From CAKUIA01 sp034180465 (GTDB taxonomy: Bacteria > Verrucomicrobiota > Verrucomicrobiia > Opitutales > Intestinicryptomonadaceae), in NCBI GenBank assembly GCA_034180465.1, contig JAXFOH010000069.1, forward strand, positions 13,363 to 77,362: a stretch of DNA of 64,000 bases, given 5' to 3'. This document shows positions 44,906-54,147 of the stretch, piece after piece (position 1 is the first letter of the stretch; each line of letters opens with the position of its first letter). The notes below the pieces were generated by a model. That model was not told the DNA's origin, ran no database searches, and saw only the letters and a list, made by a program, of their open reading frames with translations. Made by a program: the position numbers and the translations under genes.

Positions 44906-46477
44906 CTAGTTTTTTGGCGTATTTAGGCTTTTTAATATTTGCGTATATTCTTGCAATAAAGCGTTGTCTATGTCTTTTGCATATTCTATGGCAATTGGCA
45001 GTGCGTTTTTAAGATACGTTTTGCCGTTTTTGTGAGCTGCAATGTGTTGTTTGCAAAGCTCTAATGCAAGCTTGTTGTTGCCCAAGCTAGAGGCGAATTT
45101 TGCAATTTCAAAGTTAAGCCCAAAATAGGGGTTGTTTGGGTCTGTCAGCGTTTTTGCGGCATTTTCGGCAAAAAGCAGTGCGTTTTTATTGTCGCCAAGC
45201 GTTTGCAGCAGTTGGGCTATTTTAAAGAGCAACGCGGTATTGTCTTTAAGCCTTTTTGCATAGGCAATGCCAAGCTTTACGGCATTTGGCGAGTTGCCCG
45301 ATTTTTTTACAACCAAATTCATTGCTCTAATTACAGCATATTGGCTGTAAAAGTTGGTGTTTCCGTTTTCTATGTCTTTTAGTTGTTCGCTTAATTTGCG
45401 CTTAAAGGGCATATATAGAGGGTCGCCTATAAATATGTTTTGCCAGCGCAGCGAGGGCGACGAAAAATATGCGGCCTCTCCCGCGCTAAAGCCCGAGCAA
45501 AGAGCCGCCAAATACATATCAAAGCGGTGTGTTAGCCCCAAGTAGGGCTCGTATACATTGCCCACAGAAGAAGATGCGTTTTTGTTTATTAATGTTGCAG
45601 CCCACCCGCTTTTTTGCGTTTTTGCCGAAAACGAAAACAGGTGCATTGCAACCGCGCCTCTGGGCATATCAAATTCGTTCAACACAAAATATCCGCAAGG
45701 GCCTTCGCTATACCAGCCAAAATACAGGGCAACGGCGTCGAACCTGTCGGCAAAGCCGAAAAGCGGTGTTTCGGGGCTTTCAGATAAGTCGAAGCCCAAG
45801 TCGGTTAGAATGTCTTGAACCTTTTTTAGATAGCCGCCTTTTTTTATTATGAATTTTGAATCGTCTACATAGGCGCGTCCCATAAGCCCGTGTTCTTCGG
45901 CATAGATTGCGTTTTTTGCGATTTGCAGAGCTTTTCGGTAGTCGCCACCGCAAAGGCGCGCCGTTCTTACAATTTGGGCGGTTTTATATAAGGTTTTGTC
46001 TTGCTTGCCGAAAAGTGGGTTTTTTGCGATTTTTTTGTAGGGGGGCAAAAACATTGCCGACAAAAGCGAGTCGAATGCCACCTTGTCGGTTTCGAGCTGT
46101 TTTGCTGGCGCGCTTTCCCTTACCTTTAAGGGTACGCCCATACAGCTTACCAGAAAATCTATGTTGTGCGAAACCAAAATGGGTTTGTCGCCAACCGTTT
46201 GCGCGCGTATTGCCCCGGCTTTTTCCAAGCCGTTTACAAGTTTCGGATATATCTCGTTAAATTGTGCCCAAGAAATTTCCTCGCTTTTTGGCATTTCAAC
46301 CGAAACGACATTCGTTTTCGGGATATTCCTAAGTTCGGCGTAGTTTTCGGCAAGCCAAACAGAATCGGGCTCTGTGGAATTGCAGAGTATAAAAACTTTG
46401 TTTTTGTCTATTTGGGCAAATAGCAAAATTGCCGAAAACAGGAAAAGCCCCAAAAAAGACAACGCGCGCTTTGCCAT
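44906..46477 (-). CDS. TIGR03790-family secreted protein with TPR-like C-terminus
   Basis: A 523-aa exported protein (signal peptide ending LFAQ). VFILCNSTEPDSVWLAENYAELRNIPKTNVVSVEMP, followed by ISWAQFNEIY and a D/H-rich central domain, fits the uncharacterised TIGR03790 family common in Planctomycetota and Verrucomicrobiota. The C-terminal 170 residues read as TPR-like helical repeats (NKNALLFAENAAKTL, NKLALELCKQHIAAH). Function unknown. It lies 1 bp after the flavin reductase gene, presumably cotranscribed. Confidence 0.75.
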   Translation of the reverse strand: MAKRALSFLGLFLFSAILLFAQIDKNKVFILCNSTEPDSVWLAENYAELRNIPKTNVVSVEMPKSEEISWAQFNEIYPKLVNGLEKAGAIRAQTVGDKPILVSHNIDFLVSCMGVPLKVRESAPAKQLETDKVAFDSLLSAMFLPPYKKIAKNPLFGKQDKTLYKTAQIVRTARLCGGDYRKALQIAKNAIYAEEHGLMGRAYVDDSKFIIKKGGYLKKVQDILTDLGFDLSESPETPLFGFADRFDAVALYFGWYSEGPCGYFVLNEFDMPRGAVAMHLFSFSAKTQKSGWAATLINKNASSSVGNVYEPYLGLTHRFDMYLAALCSGFSAGEAAYFSSPSLRWQNIFIGDPLYMPFKRKLSEQLKDIENGNTNFYSQYAVIRAMNLVVKKSGNSPNAVKLGIAYAKRLKDNTALLFKIAQLLQTLGDNKNALLFAENAAKTLTDPNNPYFGLNFEIAKFASSLGNNKLALELCKQHIAAHKNGKTYLKNALPIAIEYAKDIDNALLQEYTQILKSLNTPKN

Positions 46478-46478
46478 C

Positions 46479-46979
46479 TTACAACTCGAATGCGTTTACA
46501 ATTTCAAAGTAGTACATTTTATGAAAATCGTCCTTTGCATACCACAATTCGGGAATGTGGGTGTCTGCAAAATTTTGCTTTTCGAGCATTTGAGAATATA
46601 GTTTTTTGCATTCTAAAACAAGGCTTGCCTCCTTGTAGTAGGGGGCGTTGTTTTCGGTAAATTGCGCGGTAAAGCCGCTTGCAGCGGTTTTGTCTATGTC
46701 TTTGCCCGAAGTAGACCCGAACATTTTCAGCTGCGGGCGGTATTTTTCGTCGTAGAACGACAAGGTTGCAAATTCATTTTCCTCTAAAAATTTAAAAGTG
46801 TGCCTGTTTGTTCTTACCATTGCAATTGCAACGGGTTTGTTCCACATAAAACCTAGGCCGCCCCAGCTTGCCGTCATTGCGTTAAACGACTTTTTGTCGC
46901 CCGCCGATATTAGCATCCAGCCTTTGCCTATTAAATTTACGGGGTTCTTCGAAATCTCTTCGGGGTTTATATTCTTCAT
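46479..46979 (-). CDS. Flavin reductase-like FMN-binding protein
   Basis: A 166-aa protein of the flavin reductase/FMN-binding split-barrel family: FNAMTASWGGLGFMWNKPVAIAMVRTNRHTFKFL matches the FMN phosphate-binding region and FATLSFY the second strand pair. Usually homodimeric and cytoplasmic. Partner and electron acceptor are unknown. First of a pair with TIGR03790; divergent from nif3 across a 127-bp gap. Confidence 0.82.
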   Translation of the reverse strand: MKNINPEEISKNPVNLIGKGWMLISAGDKKSFNAMTASWGGLGFMWNKPVAIAMVRTNRHTFKFLEENEFATLSFYDEKYRPQLKMFGSTSGKDIDKTAASGFTAQFTENNAPYYKEASLVLECKKLYSQMLEKQNFADTHIPELWYAKDDFHKMYYFEIVNAFEL

Positions 46980-47106
46980 AATATTCTATTATTTGTGGGT
47001 TTTGTTCGAAAATAAAGCAGGGCGATTTTACTTGTAAAGTTTTAAATGCGCTTATTTTACACAAAATTTTCTTGCAAAAAAAGAGCGTGTTTTTTGAAAT
47101 TTAGGT

Positions 47107-47865
47107 ATGGCAAATCTAAAGGAAATAACGGCATACGCCGACAAAATATTAAACATACACTGCACCGTAGACTACCCCAACGCGCTGAACGGGCTTCAGT
47201 GCGAAAATTCGGGCAAAGTGTCGAAAATTGCGTGCGCGGTAGACGCTGGGCTTTTCGAGATAAAGCAGGCGGTAAAAATGAAGGCGGATTTGCTTTTTGT
47301 GCACCACGGGCTTTTTTGGGACAAAAAAACTCCATTTACAAATCTAAACTATGAGATTGTAAAAACTTTAATAGGGGGCAATTTGGCGGTATACTCGTGC
47401 CACTTGCCGCTAGACGCAAACGCAGAATTCGGCAACAACGCCTCTATTGCAAAGTTGCTGGGTTTGCCGATAACGCGGGCGTGTTTCGAGTGTCTGGGAA
47501 TAGAGATAGGCTGTCTATGCGAGTGCGGCAAAAGAAGCAGGGCAACGCTTGCCTCTTCGCTAAAAAAGATATTCCCGAATACATTAAAGGCATTTGAATT
47601 CGGCTCTAAAAATCCCAAAAGAGTTGCGATTTGTTCGGGAGGCGCGGGCGATTTTATAGGCGATTTAAAATCCCTGAATTGCGACACATTTATTACGGGC
47701 GAGCTAAAGGAGCATCACTATATATACGCCAGAGACAACAAGATTAACCTGTATTCTTGCGGACACTATTGCAGCGAAGTTTTTGGCGTCAAAAATTTGG
47801 CGAAAATTTGTGCCGAAAAATTCGGGCTTGAACATAAATTTATAAAGACGGATAATACCATTTAA
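47107..47865 (+). CDS. Nif3-like dinuclear metal centre protein
   Basis: A 252-aa member of the NIF3/YbgI family (GTP cyclohydrolase 1 type 2 by homology). The motifs FVHHGLFWDKK, SCHLPLDANAEFGNN and the late GHYCSEVFGVKNLA hold the metal-binding His/Glu residues. Proteins of this kind form hexameric rings; function is not well established. It begins a tight operon: aroQ is 5 bp downstream. Confidence 0.9.
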   Translation: MANLKEITAYADKILNIHCTVDYPNALNGLQCENSGKVSKIACAVDAGLFEIKQAVKMKADLLFVHHGLFWDKKTPFTNLNYEIVKTLIGGNLAVYSCHLPLDANAEFGNNASIAKLLGLPITRACFECLGIEIGCLCECGKRSRATLASSLKKIFPNTLKAFEFGSKNPKRVAICSGGAGDFIGDLKSLNCDTFITGELKEHHYIYARDNKINLYSCGHYCSEVFGVKNLAKICAEKFGLEHKFIKTDNTI

Positions 47866-47870
47866 CAATT

Positions 47871-48305
47871 ATGAAAAAGATAGCGGTAATCAACGGTGTA
47901 AATCTCGACAGGCTCGGCAAAAGAGAGCCCGAAATTTACGGAAGCGAAACCCTAGACGACATTATAGAGTCGCTAAAAAAATACGCCGCCTCGATAGGCT
48001 GCGAGATTTTGGATTTTCAAAGCAACCACGAGGGCGACATTATAGACCATATCGAAGACTATACCGATATGGGCGTTGAATATTGCATAATAAACCCCGG
48101 GGCATTTACCCATACAAGCGTTGCGTTAAGAGACGCCATTGCGGGTTCTAAAATGAAGTTTGTTGAAGTGCATATTTCGAACATATACAAGCGCGAAGAT
48201 TTTAGGCACGAATCTTTAACCGCAGCCAAGTGCGTTGCCGTTGTCAGCGGTATGGGATCGTACGGATATACCGCGGCCCTAGATTTTATAGCCAGTATTG
48301 AATAG
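47871..48305 (+). CDS. aroQ: 3-Dehydroquinate dehydratase, type II
   Basis: A 144-aa enzyme of the shikimate pathway (3-dehydroquinate to 3-dehydroshikimate). The lid region NLDRLGKREPEIYGSETLDD with its catalytic Arg and Tyr, FQSNHEGDIID, NPGAFTHTSVALRDAI and VEVHISNIYKREDFRH are complete. Forms a dodecamer in known members. 6 bp before the helicase gene. Confidence 0.96.
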   Translation: MKKIAVINGVNLDRLGKREPEIYGSETLDDIIESLKKYAASIGCEILDFQSNHEGDIIDHIEDYTDMGVEYCIINPGAFTHTSVALRDAIAGSKMKFVEVHISNIYKREDFRHESLTAAKCVAVVSGMGSYGYTAALDFIASIE

Positions 48306-48311
48306 GCAAAA

Positions 48312-50375
48312 GTGGCCGTTTTGCGGAAAGTTCCGGACTTCGAAAAAGAGCTGAACGATAGCCAGCTTCAGGCGGTTTCGTGCCCGCCCGACGCCCCCGC
48401 TTTGGTGCTTGCAGGCGCGGGTTCCGGCAAAACGCGCACACTTACGTACCGCATTGCCTATTTAATGGCACAATATTCGCTAATGCCAAGCTCGCTTTTG
48501 CTGCTTACTTTTACAAACAAGGCGGCTCGCGAAATGCTGCAGCGTACGGAATTGATTACGGGGGTGCCAGCCAACGCTTTTTGGGGCGGAACTTTCCACT
48601 CGGTTGCGGCGCGTTTTTTAAGGATAGAGGGGCAAAATTTGGGCTTGGATTCGTCGTTTTCGATTGCCGATGCAGAAGATTCCGAAAAGCTTTTAAAAGC
48701 TACGGTAGAAAGCGAGTTTCCGAGATTTTTTTCGGATAAGCGAAACCCCAAAACAAAGCTTTTAAAGGAAATAATAAGCTATAGTGCAAACACGCTTAAA
48801 AGCTATCAGCAATCTATGTACGACAAGTTTAGCTGGCTAGAGTGCTCGCCCGACGACATCGCCAAAATTGCCGCCGCCTACGAAAGCGCAAAGCTTAAAA
48901 ACAATATTTTGGATTTCGACGATCTGCTTGTTTTCTTTTTGCGCGCGCTGAACACAAATGCCGAGCTTGCCGAAAAATATTCGCACAAATTCGGCAATGT
49001 TTTGGTAGACGAATATCAAGACACAAACCTTTTGCAGTCGGAAATTTTAGACAAGCTTTCGGAGCAAAAGCGCATAAGCGCGGTTGGCGACGACGCCCAG
49101 TGCATATACACATGGCGCGGTGCGAATATAGAAAACATATTGTCGTTTAAGGAACGCTACGAAAACGCCAAGGTGTTTAAGATAGAGGACAACTACCGGA
49201 GCACGCCCGAAATTTTGGCCTTTGCAAACGATGTTTTAAGGGCAATGCCGCAGTTTGGCATATACGAAAAACAGCTTAGCCCAGTAAGAGATCGACTGGG
49301 AAAACCCTACATAATAAGGGCAATGGACGCCCGAGGTCAGGCCGTTGCAGTTGCCGACAAAATCAGGGATTTAACCTATGGGGCAAACGCCCCGTGCAAG
49401 TTTTCGGACATAGCAATTTTGTATAGGGCGCACAGGCACGCGCTGGAAATGCAGCTTGTTATGCAGCGCGATGCAATTCCCTTTGTAATTACAAGCGGTC
49501 TTAAATTTTTTGAATATGCGCACATTAAAGACGCCGTTTCGCTTTTAAGGTTTGCAAGCAACCCGAAAGATTTTATCTCGTTTTCGCGCTTTATAAGGTT
49601 TCTTGATGGCGTAGGGCAAAAAAGCGCGCAAAAGATTTTCGATAAAACCGCAAATTATGCCGAAAAAAATTCTATGCCATTTGCTGAGGCAATGCTTGCC
49701 GACAGTGTGCTGGCAAGCGTGCCGAAAAAGGCAAAAGAAGACTTTATTCAGATAGCCGAAAGCGTATTTAAAATATATTCTGCAATACGCGCTTTCGACG
49801 GCAAAAAAGAAAATGTGCCCCCGAAAGCCGTGCAAGGCGACTTTTTTGAAAGCCAGCAAGCTCCCGCAAAAGGCGAGGACTATTCCGACATAAAAATGGC
49901 GCAAATAATAAAAATGGCGTGTCCTGAATGGTATATAGCGGCAATGAAAAGCGAGTACGAAAATTGGGACGAGAGGGTGGACGATTTCGATACACTTGCC
50001 GAATATGCCAGCCGATTTAACAGCGTTTCGGGTTTTTTGGAAAGCGCATCGCTTGAAATTTCGGAGGCTGAAAACGGCTCGCAGCAAAAGCCCGATTGCG
50101 TTAGAATGATGACCATACATCAGGCAAAGGGGCTTGAGTTTAAGGCAGTGTTTATAATAGGGGCCTGCGACGGGCTTTTCCCACTAGAGCGCTGCATAGA
50201 AGATGGCGATGTAGACGAAGAGCGCAGGCTTTTTTATGTTGCCTGCACAAGGGCAATGGACTTGCTATACATTGCGTATCCGCGCACTGTTATGAAAAAC
50301 GGCTCATTCGATATGTGCGACCCCAGCCGCTTTATAGAGTGTGTAGACAAAGATTTATACACAACAAACTACTGA
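48312..50375 (+). CDS. UvrD/PcrA-type SF1 DNA helicase
   Basis: A 687-aa helicase with motif I AGAGSGKT (34-41), TFTNKAAREM (Ia), DEYQDTN (II), GDDAQCIYTWRGAN (III), YRSTPEIL (IV), TIHQAKGLEFKAVF (V) and VACTRAMD (VI). It is shorter than PcrA (about 720) and lacks its C-terminal tail. The start is GTG at 48312. Likely works in repair or replication restart. Last gene of the nif3-aroQ-helicase operon. Confidence 0.93.
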   Translation: MAVLRKVPDFEKELNDSQLQAVSCPPDAPALVLAGAGSGKTRTLTYRIAYLMAQYSLMPSSLLLLTFTNKAAREMLQRTELITGVPANAFWGGTFHSVAARFLRIEGQNLGLDSSFSIADAEDSEKLLKATVESEFPRFFSDKRNPKTKLLKEIISYSANTLKSYQQSMYDKFSWLECSPDDIAKIAAAYESAKLKNNILDFDDLLVFFLRALNTNAELAEKYSHKFGNVLVDEYQDTNLLQSEILDKLSEQKRISAVGDDAQCIYTWRGANIENILSFKERYENAKVFKIEDNYRSTPEILAFANDVLRAMPQFGIYEKQLSPVRDRLGKPYIIRAMDARGQAVAVADKIRDLTYGANAPCKFSDIAILYRAHRHALEMQLVMQRDAIPFVITSGLKFFEYAHIKDAVSLLRFASNPKDFISFSRFIRFLDGVGQKSAQKIFDKTANYAEKNSMPFAEAMLADSVLASVPKKAKEDFIQIAESVFKIYSAIRAFDGKKENVPPKAVQGDFFESQQAPAKGEDYSDIKMAQIIKMACPEWYIAAMKSEYENWDERVDDFDTLAEYASRFNSVSGFLESASLEISEAENGSQQKPDCVRMMTIHQAKGLEFKAVFIIGACDGLFPLERCIEDGDVDEERRLFYVACTRAMDLLYIAYPRTVMKNGSFDMCDPSRFIECVDKDLYTTNY

Positions 50376-50481
50376 TTTTTTTCGGGTTTGCTTTTGCGCG
50401 GTCTTTGGTGCTTTACAAAAGCTAAATATTTTGTTTTTATAGGCGCAAATTAACCTTAATTTACAAAACAGGAAATCAAAT

Positions 50482-51519
50482 ATGCCAGTTTTAAGCACAT
50501 TATCGCTAAGGTTGCAAAACCACCCAAAAAGAGTGGTGTTCCCCGAAGGCAACGACGTTCGTATAATAAAAGCGGCGCGCCAGTTTGCAACGCGCAAATT
50601 GGGCGTACCCATTCTGTTGGGCAACAAAGCCGAAATATCGGAACTGGCAGCAGCCAACGATGTTAGAATGGACGGTATGGGCGTTATAGACCCCCTAAAG
50701 TCGGACGACTACCCCGAAATTTTAAAGGCTTTCGACGGCATACGCCGCTTTAAAAAGTTGGGCGATACCGATTCCGCAGAAATGTTGGCAAACCACAACT
50801 ACTATGCCACAATGATGCTTTTAACCTCTAGAGCCGACGCGATGGTTTCGGGGGCTACTTTGGCGTCGTCTAGCGCGCTAAGGCCAATGTTGCAGTTAAT
50901 ACCAATGCAGCCTAATGTTAAGAGCGTTTCTTCGATAATAATTTTAGACACAAAAAACCCCGAGTTTGGAACCGAAGGATGTCTGTTTATGTCGGACTGC
51001 GGCGTTATACCCGAGCCTACACAAGACCAGCTTTGCGACATTGCCTATACAACCGCAAATTTGGCAAAGCACATAACAAACAAAGCGCCGAAAGTTGCGT
51101 TTTTAAGCTATTCGTCGAAGTCGGCAACATCAAGAAACCCGAACGTTATAAAGATGAAGGCGGCAGCCAGCCTATTGCACGAAAGGGTAGTACGCGAAAA
51201 CCTCGACTTTGAAGTAGACGGGGAATTGCAGATAGACGTTGCCCTAAGCAAAAACTACGCGCAGTTTAAGGGGGTAAATTCATCTGTTGCAGGCTCTGCA
51301 AACGTACTGATTTTCCCCGATTTGAACGCGGGCAACTTGGCGGTTAGAATGAGCATTCTTACCAACCCGCAAATGAGCTATTACGGGCAAATTCTTACGG
51401 GGTTGCAGAAGCCTGCCGCCGAAATTTCCAGAAGCGCAACCGTAAACGACATATATGGCACGGCGGTTATTGTTGCAGCTCAGGCGGTAGACCGCAAATA
51501 CTTGTTCCCCGACGAATAA
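50482..51519 (+). CDS. pta: Phosphate acetyltransferase
   Basis: A 345-aa Pta of the short type, transferring acetyl from CoA to phosphate. VVFPEGNDVRIIKAA at the start, DAMVSGATLASSSALRPML, and NVLIFPDLNAGNLAVR at the C-terminal site are typical. No ackA is adjacent, so the acetate kinase must be elsewhere. A strong terminator follows. The 106-bp upstream gap has no clear promoter. Confidence 0.92.
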   Translation: MPVLSTLSLRLQNHPKRVVFPEGNDVRIIKAARQFATRKLGVPILLGNKAEISELAAANDVRMDGMGVIDPLKSDDYPEILKAFDGIRRFKKLGDTDSAEMLANHNYYATMMLLTSRADAMVSGATLASSSALRPMLQLIPMQPNVKSVSSIIILDTKNPEFGTEGCLFMSDCGVIPEPTQDQLCDIAYTTANLAKHITNKAPKVAFLSYSSKSATSRNPNVIKMKAAASLLHERVVRENLDFEVDGELQIDVALSKNYAQFKGVNSSVAGSANVLIFPDLNAGNLAVRMSILTNPQMSYYGQILTGLQKPAAEISRSATVNDIYGTAVIVAAQAVDRKYLFPDE

Positions 51520-51546
51520 ATATATTTGTTTGCAACTTTCTTTTTG

Positions 51547-51571
51547 TGCGCCGCATTAAAAATGCGGCGCA
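51547..51571 (+). terminator. Terminator after pta
   Basis: An 11-bp stem (TGCGCCGCATT / AATGCGGCGCA) with a 3-nt loop, then T-rich sequence. Confidence 0.9.
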
Positions 51572-51617
51572 TTTTTTATTTCAAAAAAAAGGCTTTTTTG
51601 AAACTATGACGAAAAAA

Positions 51618-51649
51618 AAAGGCCTTCGGGGAAATTTCCAAAGGCCTTT
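51618..51649 (-). terminator. Terminator after the ROK kinase
   Basis: AAAGGCCTT / AAGGCCTTT stem with an inner GGAAA/TTTCC pair, followed on the minus strand by a long T run. Confidence 0.88.
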
Positions 51650-51661
51650 TTTTATTGTGTG

Positions 51662-52771
51662 TTACAAATCCTTGTCGATTTTGTTCAACGCAAAGGCGTA
51701 GGCGCCAATGCCAACAGCCTCGCTAGTGCCGAGCCTTGAAACGCCAATACCTATGCGCTTTAAGGGGTCGTACGAAATCTTTCGGTCGCTTCCGTATACC
51801 GAAATTTCCTTTTCTTCGCCCTTAAGGAATTGGGCAAATTGGGCTGGATCTTCAAGGTTGAAGGCAACTTGGGCTAGCCTTGCAAAGTCTTTGCCGTCGT
51901 AATTTTTAATTGTGCCATTCATTTCCTTTATAACAGCGGGCATGAACAATTTGTGCCCATACGAAAGCCCGCCGCCTATAACGATAAGCGGATCCAACAA
52001 AGTTGCCACGGTAGAAAGCGCGTCGCCAATAACAACGCCCATTTCGTTGTAGGCATCTATTGCCGCCTGCTTGTTGCCTTCCATTTTGCCAAGGGCAATG
52101 TCTTCGATTTGCTTGGGGCTAAATGCCTTGTAGTCGCTTAAATTTGCGCGCTTTGCATATGCCTTTTGCACGGCTCTTATACATGCGCCTTCCTCGGCAA
52201 AGCAGTCGCTATGAACGCGGTTTCTTAAAAGCCAAACTTCGCCTGCGTTTGAATTGTCGCCAATGTAAAGCTCGCCGTTGGCAACTAGGCCTCCGCCAAA
52301 GCCTGTTCCCAAAGTAATGCCGAAAAGCTTTGTGTAGCGTTTGCTGCTTTTTGCCTGTTCCAACGCCTTGTTTACCTGCGGCAACAAGCCCGCAATGGCT
52401 TCGCCGTATACAAACAAGTCGCCGTCGTTATTTATAAACACGGGAACTTTAAATTCGTCTTTAAGAACGTCGGCTAGGGCTACGCCGCCTGCAAAGGCGG
52501 GCAAATTGCCAACGTTGTAGATTATGCCGCGCGGGTAGTCGGCAGGGCCGGGGAACGCAAAACTTATTGCCGATGGATGAACGCCCAATTTGTCGATGAG
52601 TGTTCTAAAGCCCTGTTTCATTGCGGCTATGCTCTTGTCGAGGTTTTTAGGTTCGGCGGGCAACCTAACCGATTCGCCTATTTTCTTGCCGCCTTGCATT
52701 GCAACAAACACAAAGTTTGTGCCGCCTGCGTCTAGGGTAAGGACAACTCTTTTGTCGTTTTCGTAATTCAT
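51662..52771 (-). CDS. ROK-family sugar kinase (no canonical zinc motif)
   Basis: A 369-aa kinase of the ROK family, longer than the usual 300-320. LDAGGTNF at 14-20 binds ATP phosphate, NNDGD (114-118) contributes the catalytic Asp, and GITLGTGFGGG (151-161) follows. The GHM and CxCGxxGCxE zinc-binding segment of most ROK kinases is replaced by GEVWLLRNRVHSDC...GAC. It probably phosphorylates the sugar carried by the MFS permease encoded 27 bp upstream, glucose, fructose or mannose being candidates. Confidence 0.85.
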   Translation of the reverse strand: MNYENDKRVVLTLDAGGTNFVFVAMQGGKKIGESVRLPAEPKNLDKSIAAMKQGFRTLIDKLGVHPSAISFAFPGPADYPRGIIYNVGNLPAFAGGVALADVLKDEFKVPVFINNDGDLFVYGEAIAGLLPQVNKALEQAKSSKRYTKLFGITLGTGFGGGLVANGELYIGDNSNAGEVWLLRNRVHSDCFAEEGACIRAVQKAYAKRANLSDYKAFSPKQIEDIALGKMEGNKQAAIDAYNEMGVVIGDALSTVATLLDPLIVIGGGLSYGHKLFMPAVIKEMNGTIKNYDGKDFARLAQVAFNLEDPAQFAQFLKGEEKEISVYGSDRKISYDPLKRIGIGVSRLGTSEAVGIGAYAFALNKIDKDL

Positions 52772-52798
52772 ATTCGGAAATTTTTATTTTTTAAAAAA

Positions 52799-53992
52799 CT
52801 ATTCGGCTTTCTTGTCGCTTACAAAAAGCGACAAAAGCAAAATGTATACCATTGCGGCAAAGGGAACAACAAAGCCTATAAGGTTGCTTTTTGTAGCGTC
52901 GGCAACATAGCCCATTGCCGGGGGCAAAATGGCCGCACCTACAATTGCCGTTACCATAAGGCCCGAAAGCTCATTAGCCTTGCTGGGCATTTTGTCGATT
53001 GCCATCGAGAATATAAGTGGGAACATATTTGCATAGCCCAAAGCTATAACAAACAAGGCAACGGTTGTAAGGATTTTATTTTCGGGCAAAAGCATTGCAA
53101 AGCCTGCCAGCGAAACAGCCGCGCTTGCTATCAAAAATGTTTTGGGTTTTATTGCGCGCAAAATTGCAGCACCTGCCAAGCGCGCCGCCATAATTGCCAA
53201 GAAAAAGTATGTTACATACTGGGTAGCCAAGTCGCTTGCTACGCCGAATTTTGATGTAAAGTAGATGGGCATGCCGTTTGATATGCAGTTTTCGGCACCG
53301 ACATATACGAATATGCCCGCAACCATTGCCAAAACATAGGGGTTTGCTAAAAGAGAGAGGCAAGAGCCTACGGTAACAGTGCTCTCGCTTTTGGTTTCCT
53401 TAATTTTTAGCTTAAATACGGCAAGCATAGTAGCTGCAAAGCCGACGGCAAAAATGGTGAATACCAAGTCCCATTCAAAGGTGCTTTTGGCGGCTTCGGC
53501 TTCGGTCGAGCCCGTTGCCTTTGCGCCTGCAAGCAAGGCTAAAACAAAGAACACTATGGGTGCTGTGTTCGAGCCTATTGCCTTTATAAACTGCCCCAAC
53601 GAAAGATTGCTAGAATAGTTGCCTTCTTCGGAAACGTCGCGCATAATGGGGTTGCCAGCAACCTGCAAAATTGCGGCGCCCGCTCCCAAAAGCAGAACCG
53701 CCGTAAGGAACACGGAATAGCTATGAACGCCCATTATAAGAACTAAAACAACGCCAATAAACGCAAGCAAAAGACCTATAAGCAAAGTGTTCTTTTTGCT
53801 GATTTTGTTTTGCAAAGTGCCCATTGGCACCGAAAGCAAACCGAACATAATAAAGCCCATAAAAGAGACCAGCTGGGCTTCGAAATTGGTAAGGTTAAAG
53901 GTGTCTTTTGCCTTTCCTACAAAGGTTGCAACGGCATCGCCGAAGCCCATACACAGGAACGCCAAAAATATAGGGAATGTTTTTAGTTTCAT
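52799..53992 (-). CDS. MFS sugar permease (FucP/GluP-like)
   Basis: A 397-aa permease with about 12 helices. It opens with FLAFLCMGFGDAVATFVGKAKD, with AGNPIMRDVSEEGNYSSNLSLGQFIKAIGSNTAP in the loop after helix 4, a hallmark of the FHS/FucP family (sugar:H+ symporters for fucose, glucose and galactose). It forms a two-gene unit with the ROK kinase. Upstream of it lies the divergent nadA promoter. Confidence 0.88.
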   Translation of the reverse strand: MKLKTFPIFLAFLCMGFGDAVATFVGKAKDTFNLTNFEAQLVSFMGFIMFGLLSVPMGTLQNKISKKNTLLIGLLLAFIGVVLVLIMGVHSYSVFLTAVLLLGAGAAILQVAGNPIMRDVSEEGNYSSNLSLGQFIKAIGSNTAPIVFFVLALLAGAKATGSTEAEAAKSTFEWDLVFTIFAVGFAATMLAVFKLKIKETKSESTVTVGSCLSLLANPYVLAMVAGIFVYVGAENCISNGMPIYFTSKFGVASDLATQYVTYFFLAIMAARLAGAAILRAIKPKTFLIASAAVSLAGFAMLLPENKILTTVALFVIALGYANMFPLIFSMAIDKMPSKANELSGLMVTAIVGAAILPPAMGYVADATKSNLIGFVVPFAAMVYILLLSLFVSDKKAE

Positions 53993-54100
53993 TATACGAT
54001 AGTGCTTTTATTGTTGTTGATGTTAAAATTAACAAATAATTTTCCGATAACTTTAGCTTAATCTTCGGTTTTTTCAAGCCTTAATAAGCAAATTATTTAT

Positions 54101-54130
54101 TTGACTTGTAGGGCGTCTTGTTAAGATTAT
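54101..54130 (+). promoter_or_regulatory. Probable nadA promoter
   Basis: TTGACT (-35, 54101-54106) and GATTAT (-10, 54125-54130) with 18-nt spacing. Transcription would begin near 54137, which excludes a TTG start at 54118 and supports the ATG at 54148 with an 11-nt leader. Confidence 0.5.
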
Positions 54131-54147
54131 TCGCCTTATTTAATACA

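Noticed and set aside
54118..54147. TTG start adding ten residues to NadA
   Set aside because: It would lie upstream of the probable transcription start, and the extension is not typical of the family.
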